Assembly (NCBI RefSeq): GCF_012295575.1
Contig: NZ_CP051180.1
Span: forward strand, 124,001-188,000
Direction of reading: 5' to 3'
DNA from: Ferrimonas lipolytica
GTDB lineage: Bacteria > Pseudomonadota > Gammaproteobacteria > Enterobacterales > Shewanellaceae
Length of the DNA stretch: 64,000 nucleotides
Position 1 is the stretch's first letter. Each line of letters opens with the position of its first letter. The notes under the pieces are model-generated. The model ran no database searches, was not told the DNA's origin, and saw only the letters and a list, made by a program, of their open reading frames with translations. A program made the position numbers and the translations under genes. Below, piece after piece: positions 57,408-64,000 of the stretch.

Positions 57408-57836
57408 GTGCAACTAACTAGCTTTAGTGATTTTGCGTTTCGTGCTCTGTTGTATCTCGGTACGCTTCCAGAAGGGGAGCTAACCAGCATCAGCAAGGTA
57501 ACTGAAGTGTATGGCGTTTCTCGTAACCACATGGTTAAGGTCATCAACAAACTTGGTCATGCGGGCTTCGTTACCACTATCCGTGGTAAAAACGGCGGCA
57601 TCAAGTTAGCTAAGCAGCCGGAAGATATTCGGTTGGGCGATGTTGTACGTGCATTAGAACCACTGAAGCTGATCGACTGCTCCAATCCATTTTGTCATAT
57701 CGTTCCAGCGTGTAAGCTGAAAAACGTATTGGCAGAAGCGGGTGAGTCATTTTTGCAAACGCTCGATAGTTACACTCTTGCGGATATGCTGTCATCACAA
57801 CGAGATGAATTAGTGGCGTTGCTACAGCCGCAATAA
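57408..57836 (+). CDS. nsrR: Nitric-oxide-sensitive repressor NsrR (Rrf2 family)
   Basis: 142 residues, GTG start with GAGGG upstream. It has the Rrf2 winged helix ([47 protein letters not shown]) and the cluster cysteines in [14 protein letters not shown] with NsrR spacing (5 and 5 apart). The [Fe-S] cluster reacts with NO and releases repression of detoxification genes. yqaA follows after 6 bases. Confidence 0.93.
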   Translation: MQLTSFSDFAFRALLYLGTLPEGELTSISKVTEVYGVSRNHMVKVINKLGHAGFVTTIRGKNGGIKLAKQPEDIRLGDVVRALEPLKLIDCSNPFCHIVPACKLKNVLAEAGESFLQTLDSYTLADMLSSQRDELVALLQPQ

Positions 57837-57842
57837 CACCTT

Positions 57843-58277
57843 ATGAGTTACACCTTTACTGGTCTTTTTGTGGCCGCTTTTGTTTCGGCAAGCCTTGCTC
57901 CCGGTGGCTCTGAAGCGGCATTAATCTATCTACTCCAACAATCCCCCCATCAAATCGCCACCTTGGTGGCTATTGCAACCATTGGTAACACTTTAGGTTC
58001 GCTCACCAGCTATGCCCTCGGTCGCTGGGTCCATCGTAGTAAGCCCCCAGAGAAATTATTAAAAGGTAAAGAAAACAAAGCGCTATCTATCGTTCAACGC
58101 TATGGGCAATGGTCGCTGTTGTTGGCTTGGCTACCGTTGATCGGCGATGCACTGCCATTACTCGCAGGCTGGTTTCGCTTTAATCTACTATCCAGTACTC
58201 TGTTAATTCTGCTCGGCAAACTGTTGCGATATCTTGTGCTTAGCGCTTTGACGTTAGGAGTACTGCAACAGCTTTAG
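57843..58277 (+). CDS. yqaA: YqaA family (DedA-related) inner membrane protein
   Basis: 144 residues with four hydrophobic segments. SASLAPGGSEAALIYLL, GNTLGSLTSYALGRW and the WLPLIGDALPLLAGWFR motif match the YqaA/SNARE-associated family. It lies upstream of gshA in E. coli as well, here with a peptidase gene between. Function unknown; relatives move lipids across membranes. Confidence 0.9.
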   Translation: MSYTFTGLFVAAFVSASLAPGGSEAALIYLLQQSPHQIATLVAIATIGNTLGSLTSYALGRWVHRSKPPEKLLKGKENKALSIVQRYGQWSLLLAWLPLIGDALPLLAGWFRFNLLSSTLLILLGKLLRYLVLSALTLGVLQQL

Positions 58278-58298
58278 TGTGTTTTACATGGAGGCTTT

Positions 58299-61139
58299 AT
58301 GCGCCCTTTGCGTACGTTTTTGGCTACTGCGGTGGCATCAGCAATTTTTTTAACTGGCTGTGCCAGTCAACAATCCCCCGTTCTGCCCAATGGCGTCACC
58401 TTTATTGAACAAAGCAGTGCCGACAGCAATGCCATCCACATTCCATATCAAAAGTATCAACTCGATAACGGCTTAACGGTATTACTTAGCCCTGATAGCT
58501 CCGATCCCCTAGTGCATGTTGATGTGACCTACCACGTAGGTTCAGCGCGAGAGCAGTTAGGTAAGTCCGGTTTTGCTCATTTCTTTGAACATATGATGTT
58601 CCAAGGCTCAGCTAACGTTGCCGATGAACAGCACTTCAAGGTGGTTACCGAAGCCGGCGGTACCTTGAATGGCACCACTAATACCGATCGCACCAATTAT
58701 TACGAAACCGTACCGGCCAACCAACTTGAAAAAATGCTGTGGTTGGAAGCTGATCGAATGGGCTTTTTACTGCCAGCAGTGACGGAACAAGCTTTTGAAA
58801 TTCAGCGGGAAACGGTAAAGAACGAACGTGGCCAGCGAGTCGATAACCGCCCATACGGGCGACTGTGGGAGCGGGTTAATCAAGCGATGTATCCGCAGGA
58901 CCACCCTTACTCGTGGCCGGTTATTGGCTGGCTGGATGATCTTGATCGTGGCACCGTTGCGGATCTACGCCAGTTCTTTCAGCGTTGGTATGGCCCGAAT
59001 AATGCCACCCTAACCATTGGCGGCGATATCGACCCAGCCCAAACGCTGGCGTGGGTAAATCGTTACTTTGGTTCTATTCCGGCTGGACCGGCGGTTGTGG
59101 ATGCTGCGAAACAACCGGCGACGCTGGATGTGGATCGCTATATTTCAATGGAAGATAAGGTCCACCTGCCTCTGCTCTATATTGGTATTCCTACCGTTTA
59201 TGCGCGCCACGAAGATGAAGCCGCGCTGGATCTATTGGCGAAGATCCTCGGCGGCGGAAAAACCTCGATATTCTACAAAAACATGGTCGAAAACGGCTTT
59301 GCAGTACAAGCGCAAGTAGGGCACCCGTGTCGAGAGTTAGCCTGTGAGCTAACGCTGTTTGCTATTGCCAACCCTTCGAAAGGGGCCGAGTTGAGCAAGC
59401 TTGAAGGGATTGTCCGTGAGTCGATTGCTGAGTTTGAACGTCGTGGCGTTACCGCTGAGGACTTAGCCAAAGCTAAGGTGCAGAATGAAGCCAGAACCTT
59501 GTATGGCCTGCAAAGCGTTAGCGGCAAAGTCAGTACCCTTGCCTACAATCAAACTTTTTTTGGCCAGCCGGATCTGACCGAGGTTGATCTGCAGCGCTAT
59601 AACAACGTTACTGAAGCGGATGTACTGCGTGTCTTTAACACCTACGTTAAAGATAAAGCGGCAGTGATCATGAGCATCGTTCCTGAAGGTCAGCGTGAGC
59701 TGATTGCGGCTGAAGACAATTGGCAGCCACAGCCGATAACGGCGGATATGAGTAGTCTGGGAATGCCGCAGCAACAAGTGGTTATAACTGATAGCTTTGA
59801 TCGCAGTCAGGTGCCGGAGGCGGGACCGAACCCAGTGATCACAATGCCAAGCCTGTGGCGTCAAAATTTAGCTAATGGCATTGAGGTTATTGGCTCTCAG
59901 TCGACAGAAACCCCGACTACCGAAATCTTAATCGCACTTAACGGTGGCAACCGCTTGTTAGACCCAGCACAAGCTGGGTTAGCACAGTTAACAGCCGCGA
60001 TGATGGCAGAATCAACGGAATCGTTAACCAGTTCTGAGTTTGTGCAAGAGCTGGAGAAGTTGGGCTCGTCGATTAGCATCAGTAGCAGCGGTTATCGAAC
60101 CTATGTGTCGGTTAGTTCGCTCAGTCGCAATGTTGACCCAACCTTAGCATTGTTGCAGCAACGCTTATGGCACAGCGCCTTTAACGCCACCGATTTCGAA
60201 CGGGTAAAGGGGCATCATCTGCAGAATATTCAGCAGAATGCCAATCGCCCTGAATGGTTAGCGGGAGCGGCCTGGGCCAAACTCACTAATGGTGAAGATA
60301 ACCCTCAAGGTTGGCCTCAAGCCGGCACCCTTGCAACGGTGCAAGCACTGACCTTAGCTGACGTTAAAGCATTCTATCAGCGCCAATTTTCTGCTGGTAA
60401 TGCCTCGGTGGTGGCGGTTTCTGATCTGCCGCAAGCGGAGATTATTACCAAGTTGGCTTTCTTAGGACAGTGGCAAGGTGAGGCTACGCCACTGCCACCG
60501 TTGCAGCCGTTGCCAACAATTCAGCCCAAGATCTATCTGCTTGATAAGCCCGGAGCTGCTCAATCGGTGATCCGCATTGGCAAGCGCAGCAACAAGTTTG
60601 ATGCCACCGGTGAGCATTTCCTCGCGGGATTGATGAACTACCCGCTAGGCGGAGCCTTCAATAGCCGTATCAACCTTAATCTACGTGAAGATAAGGGTTA
60701 TACCTATGGGGCACGCACCGGCTTTAGCGCAGGGCCAGAACTGGGGCAGTTTGTTGCCAGTGCGAGTGTAAGAGCGGATGTGACTGCCGAATCGGTACAG
60801 GAGTTTATTACTGAGATTCAGCGTTATCACGATAACGGCATTAGCGCGGATGAATTGGCCTTTATGAAGGCATCAATTAGTCAGCGTGATGCACTAAAAT
60901 TTGAGACGCCAGCCCAGAAGGCACGCTTCTTAGGTAAGATCCTACGTTACGACTTAGATGACGACTTCGTACAGCAACAGGCTGATATTGTTAACAACGT
61001 AACAGTTGAACAGCTCAATAGGCTTGCTAACAAAGAGCTAAAGCTGGAACAGATGGCGATTTTGGTGGTTGGCGATAAAGCCAGCAATCTAGAAAACCTT
61101 CAACAGTTAGGCTATGAAGTGATCGAGTTAACCCTGTAA
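58299..61139 (+). CDS. M16-family zinc metallopeptidase lipoprotein
   Basis: 946 residues. Lipoprotein signal with lipobox LTGC (Cys at 21), so membrane-anchored in the periplasm or outer membrane. The N-half has the inverted zinc motif HFFEH (GFAHFFEHMMFQGS) and a downstream Glu in ETVKNERGQR. The C-half is a second, catalytically dead M16 unit with RINLNLREDKGYTYGA. Family members (pitrilysin/insulinase) degrade peptides in a clamshell chamber. SD GGAGG; terminator follows. Confidence 0.93.
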   Translation: MRPLRTFLATAVASAIFLTGCASQQSPVLPNGVTFIEQSSADSNAIHIPYQKYQLDNGLTVLLSPDSSDPLVHVDVTYHVGSAREQLGKSGFAHFFEHMMFQGSANVADEQHFKVVTEAGGTLNGTTNTDRTNYYETVPANQLEKMLWLEADRMGFLLPAVTEQAFEIQRETVKNERGQRVDNRPYGRLWERVNQAMYPQDHPYSWPVIGWLDDLDRGTVADLRQFFQRWYGPNNATLTIGGDIDPAQTLAWVNRYFGSIPAGPAVVDAAKQPATLDVDRYISMEDKVHLPLLYIGIPTVYARHEDEAALDLLAKILGGGKTSIFYKNMVENGFAVQAQVGHPCRELACELTLFAIANPSKGAELSKLEGIVRESIAEFERRGVTAEDLAKAKVQNEARTLYGLQSVSGKVSTLAYNQTFFGQPDLTEVDLQRYNNVTEADVLRVFNTYVKDKAAVIMSIVPEGQRELIAAEDNWQPQPITADMSSLGMPQQQVVITDSFDRSQVPEAGPNPVITMPSLWRQNLANGIEVIGSQSTETPTTEILIALNGGNRLLDPAQAGLAQLTAAMMAESTESLTSSEFVQELEKLGSSISISSSGYRTYVSVSSLSRNVDPTLALLQQRLWHSAFNATDFERVKGHHLQNIQQNANRPEWLAGAAWAKLTNGEDNPQGWPQAGTLATVQALTLADVKAFYQRQFSAGNASVVAVSDLPQAEIITKLAFLGQWQGEATPLPPLQPLPTIQPKIYLLDKPGAAQSVIRIGKRSNKFDATGEHFLAGLMNYPLGGAFNSRINLNLREDKGYTYGARTGFSAGPELGQFVASASVRADVTAESVQEFITEIQRYHDNGISADELAFMKASISQRDALKFETPAQKARFLGKILRYDLDDDFVQQQADIVNNVTVEQLNRLANKELKLEQMAILVVGDKASNLENLQQLGYEVIELTL

Positions 61140-61167
61140 ACTAACGGCTATAGTGCAACTCATTAAC

Positions 61168-61198
61168 AACGGGTGGCTTTTGCCACCTGTTTTTTTCT
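61168..61198 (+). terminator. Terminator of the M16 peptidase gene
   Basis: AACGGGTGGC / GCCACCTGTT hairpin with seven T. Confidence 0.88.
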
Positions 61199-61216
61199 GA
61201 CATAAAGAGAATTGGA

Positions 61217-62767
61217 TTGAGCAATTTTACTCAGGCCGTGGATACCCTCCGGCAGCCTCAGTGGCAGGGAGCTTTAACTCAGCTCACCCGCGGGATCGAG
61301 CGCGAAGCGCTGCGGATAGATAGTAACTGCCATCTGGCCCAAGATCCCCACAATCCTGCGCTAGGTTCAGCCTTAACGCACCCGTGGATCACCACCGATT
61401 TTAGTGAATCGCTGTTAGAGATGATCACCCCGGTCTACCAAGAACCGGACCAGTTGCTGCAACATTTATCAGACGCCCACACCTTTGTCTTAAAGAACAT
61501 TGGTGAGCAGCGCTTGTGGCCACTATCTATGCCGTGTTTCCTCGGTGAGGATGATGGTGCGATCCCAATTGCGCAGTATGGTACATCGCATATTGGACGG
61601 ATGAAGACCACCTATCGTATTGGTTTACATAACCGTTATGGTTCGCAGATGCAGGCGATTTCAGGCCTTCATTTTAACTTCTCTTTGCCGTCAGCGCTGT
61701 GGCCAGCATTAGGAATCGCCAGCGACGACCAAGCTGCCATTACCGACCGCTACTTTTCGCTGTTGCGTTACTTCCGCCGTAAAGCGTGGGTACTGGCATA
61801 CCTGTTTGGCGCCTCGCCGTCACTGTGTAAGTCGTTTTTAGGCGATACTAAGTCATCGCTGCCGTTTGTTGAGAGCCATGGCACCGTCTACCTACCTTAT
61901 GCTACCTCGCTACGGATGAGCGATTTGGGTTACACCAACTCCGCTCAAGATGCGTTGTCGGTGAGCTTGAATGGATTAGAGGATTACGTTCGCGATCTCA
62001 AGCATGCCATTAGTGTTCCCTCTGCCGAGTACGCTGAGATTGGTGTGAAGGTTGATGGCGAGTATCGCCAACTCAATAGTAATGTGCTGCAGATTGAGAA
62101 CGAGCTGTACGCTTCGATGCGCCCAAAACGTACCGCCGACAGCGGTGAAACGCCGTCAGATGCTCTAGCTCGCGGTGGTATTGAGTACGTTGAAGTACGT
62201 GCCCTCGATATCAATCCGTTTGCTGCCGTAGGTATCGATCGCAGCCAAGTGCTGCTGCTGGATCTGTTCCTGCTTGATGGGTTACTGCTGCCAACCGAGC
62301 CTTTGACTGAAGCCAGTGATGCGGAGAGTGCCGCTAATTTCGAAGATGTCGTGCTCGATGGCCGCCGCCCAGATAAAACCTTGCAGTATCGTGGTGAGCC
62401 ACGGGCTCTGAGTGATTGGATGAGTGAGCTGTTTGAGCGTTGGGCTCAACTGGCGCCGATTCTGGATGCTGCTAATGGTGATAACCGCTACAGCGATGCG
62501 CTGCAGCAGTGGCAGGGATGTGCGACTGATCCTACCCAAACACTATCTGCTAAGGTATTGGATATCAGCTTGCGAGAAGGCCATGGTCACTGGGCTGGTA
62601 AATTGGCAGATAAGCATCGTGAAACCTTGCTCAATCGAGATTTTCAGCGTCTCACTGCTCAGCAGTTGGAGCAAGCGGTAGTAGATTCACATGCCCAGCA
62701 AGCGGCAATCGAGGCGGCTGATAGCGGCAGTTTTGACCAGTTCTTAGTGGACTACTTCGCCCAATAA
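61217..62767 (+). CDS. gshA: Glutamate-cysteine ligase
   Basis: 516 residues. It starts at TTG 61217 with AAAGAGA upstream; E. coli gshA also uses TTG. Class I GshA motifs: LTRGIEREALRI, DFSESLLEMITP, SGLHFNFSLP, LRMSDLGYTN, YVEVRALDINPF. It joins glutamate and cysteine, the first and rate-limiting step of glutathione synthesis. Single gene with a strong terminator. Confidence 0.96.
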   Translation: MSNFTQAVDTLRQPQWQGALTQLTRGIEREALRIDSNCHLAQDPHNPALGSALTHPWITTDFSESLLEMITPVYQEPDQLLQHLSDAHTFVLKNIGEQRLWPLSMPCFLGEDDGAIPIAQYGTSHIGRMKTTYRIGLHNRYGSQMQAISGLHFNFSLPSALWPALGIASDDQAAITDRYFSLLRYFRRKAWVLAYLFGASPSLCKSFLGDTKSSLPFVESHGTVYLPYATSLRMSDLGYTNSAQDALSVSLNGLEDYVRDLKHAISVPSAEYAEIGVKVDGEYRQLNSNVLQIENELYASMRPKRTADSGETPSDALARGGIEYVEVRALDINPFAAVGIDRSQVLLLDLFLLDGLLLPTEPLTEASDAESAANFEDVVLDGRRPDKTLQYRGEPRALSDWMSELFERWAQLAPILDAANGDNRYSDALQQWQGCATDPTQTLSAKVLDISLREGHGHWAGKLADKHRETLLNRDFQRLTAQQLEQAVVDSHAQQAAIEAADSGSFDQFLVDYFAQ

Positions 62768-62804
62768 GAAGCCGATGACTGCAGTAACCATTGGCTGGAT
62801 ATAA

Positions 62805-62839
62805 AAATCCCCCGAGTGTTGAGCTCGGGGGATTTTTTT
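62805..62839 (+). terminator. Terminator of gshA
   Basis: AATCCCCCGAG / CTCGGGGGATT hairpin with seven T; the T run abuts the dispersed repeat. Confidence 0.94.
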
Positions 62840-63131
62840 GGCTGTTTACCAACTAAGTGTTGTTCTAACCAATACCGTTAAGCATCGGCTAGGCGCGTCC
62901 AGAGACCAGGGGGAAAGCGCTAACACCATTGATTTTCTGATGCATTGGAGTGATCCCGCGAAACATTTTGGACCGCGTTCTAAGGCAAAGGGAGGGGCCA
63001 AAGGGGGACGAAGCTCTCCCCTAATGCATACAAGAATGTGCCGTCGCCACCGCAACATCCTCCCCTAAAGCAGCGCAATCGGTACAGCCGAAGACTAAAG
63101 ATAAACTTCAGCAGTTAACTACGACACAGCC
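62840..63131 (-). repeat. Dispersed ~290 bp non-coding repeat, copy 2 (MITE-like)
   Basis: Reverse complement of the element at 24125-24412. It begins GGCTGTTTACCAAC directly after the gshA terminator T run and ends GACACAGCC. Flanks ATTTTTTT (62832-62839) and ATTTTTTA (63132-63139) agree in seven of eight bases and may be a target-site duplication. It fills most of the gshA-lysE gap and has no credible gene. Confidence 0.85.
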
Positions 63132-63156
63132 ATTTTTTATGGCGTGTTTTTAGCTG

Positions 63157-63774
63157 TTAGGCTAGGGCGACCGAACCGCCTAAGGCTAAAAATACTACCG
63201 CACAGGCGCGATTAAAGCGTCGCTGTGAGGTTGGGTGTGCCAAGCTGTTGGCTAAGCGGCAACCGCCCATTGCAACCAGATTGAGGATAATAAAGTCCAC
63301 AGCGGTGAAGGTTAGGCACAACACTGTTAACTGTGGCAGCAGTGGTTGATCCGCATGTAGGAACTGGGGGAATAACGCAGCAAAGAAGATGAGCCCTTTG
63401 GGGTTACTGATACCAATCATCACCGTTTTCAGAAACAGCTTTAGCGGCTCACACTCTTGCTCGGCAAAACTGTTGCACGAACAATCGTTGGTTTTAGCGC
63501 GCCAAGCACTAACACCTAACCAGATCAGATAGGCAGCACCGGCAACCTTCAACATCTCAAACAGGACTGGTTGGCTACTCAGCAAAGCGCCTACCCCAGT
63601 GGCTGATAGAGCCATTACAATCAAACCCGCTAGATTGGAGCCTATAACGGTGAAAAGTGCCTTACCGTGACCATAGCGAACGCTGGTGGATAGCGTCATC
63701 AAGGTCATCGGCCCAGGGGCCGCCAACAACACCACAATGGTGGCTAGGTAGACAAGATACAGCTCTAACGACAT
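63157..63774 (-). CDS. LysE/RhtB-family amino-acid exporter
   Basis: 205 residues with about six membrane helices. LLAAPGPMTLMTLSTSVRYG is the family signature at the first helix, with AAYLIWLGVSAWR and ISNPKGLIFFAALFPQFL further on. Members export amino acids or their derivatives. A Cys-containing loop (TNDCSCNSFAEQECEPLK) between helices is unusual but of unknown meaning. Specificity cannot be assigned. Confidence 0.9.
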   Translation of the reverse strand: MSLELYLVYLATIVVLLAAPGPMTLMTLSTSVRYGHGKALFTVIGSNLAGLIVMALSATGVGALLSSQPVLFEMLKVAGAAYLIWLGVSAWRAKTNDCSCNSFAEQECEPLKLFLKTVMIGISNPKGLIFFAALFPQFLHADQPLLPQLTVLCLTFTAVDFIILNLVAMGGCRLANSLAHPTSQRRFNRACAVVFLALGGSVALA

Positions 63775-64000
63775 AAGTTATTCGCGCTTTGAAAAACGAA
63801 GGCCGCATTAGAACAGTGTGTTCACCATCTGTAAAGTGGATGAACTCCTAGTTTTTGCCGAAAAAACTGTCATATTTTATTGCCACGAAGGAACTCACAT
63901 TTTGGCTACTTAAGATGAGGTAAATCTCACTAAAAAGCGTTGAAATGTGATGTGTTGGGCAATTTTTTTTGCGAGACAAAAAAAACGAGAAATGCCCTGC
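63775..64000. other. Upstream region of the exporter; window end
   Basis: No gene seen. A/T-rich with several T and A runs near 63963-63990; probably the leader of the exporter and of a gene beyond the window. Confidence 0.4.

Noticed and set aside
62838..63068. Open frames on both strands of repeat copy 2
   Set aside because: Same reason: they lie in a non-coding repeat and do not correspond to the frame in copy 1.
63867..63878. CTGTCATATTTT resembling half of a Pho box
   Set aside because: Only one half is present and no second 11-bp repeat follows.

Overview
The window reads as a chromosomal core segment of a marine-type gammaproteobacterium of the Alteromonadales kind (Shewanella/Ferrimonas-like). 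The main reason is the order relA-mazG-pyrG-eno-ftsB-ispD-ispF-truD/surE-pcm-nlpD-rpoS, then mutS, recA-recX, alaS-lysC-csrA, tRNA-Ser and a tRNA-Arg array. The genus assignment is an inference. I see no prophage, CRISPR array or transposase gene.

Layout. 1-5.2 kb: 3' end of transketolase, a membrane GGDEF protein, small conserved genes, and the corB and ypjD membrane proteins. 5.4-8.9 kb: ffh and the rpsP-rimM-trmD-rplS operon. 9.1-11.3 kb: aroF-tyrA. 11.4-18.1 kb: a neutral-lipid (wax ester/granule) island. A PHA-system protein, two phasins, a wax ester synthase/DGAT and an HSL-type lipase lie on the plus strand; an alcohol-forming fatty acyl-CoA reductase, a DUF2505 protein and a TetR regulator lie on the minus strand. 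18.5-24.1 kb: an unusually long pheA, a ribosome hibernation factor, cytochrome b561 and cytochrome c', and trpR with an aromatic amino-acid transporter. 24.5-32.3 kb: yjaG, barA, rlmD, relA, mazG. 32.4-46.2 kb: the conserved pyrG-to-recX block, including a truD-surE gene fusion. 46.4-50.5 kb: a five-gene minus-strand operon encoding a class V aminotransferase/cysteine desulfurase, a double-cubane/2-hydroxyacyl-CoA dehydratase-type iron-sulfur protein, its ATPase activator, a DUF3343 protein and a YedF-like protein. 51-56.8 kb: alaS-lysC-csrA, tRNA-Ser(GCT) and six tandem tRNA-Arg(ACG) genes. 57-63.8 kb: nsrR-yqaA, an M16 peptidase lipoprotein, gshA and a LysE-type exporter.

How the genes work together. 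The 11.4-18.1 kb island looks like a complete route from fatty acyl-CoA to fatty alcohol to wax ester, with granule coat proteins, a lipase for mobilisation and a local repressor. A perfect FNR-type palindrome precedes the phasin genes and duplicated palindromes precede the reductase. The 46-50 kb operon looks like an ATP-driven low-potential electron-transfer system with sulfur (or selenium) handling partners; its substrate cannot be read from sequence.

Most notable: the desulfurase/double-cubane operon, the TruD-SurE fusion, the wax-ester island with phasins but no PHA synthase, a PheA with a degenerate DAHP-synthase-like tail, and a ~290 bp non-coding repeat present twice, each time with the same end against the U-tract of an intrinsic terminator.
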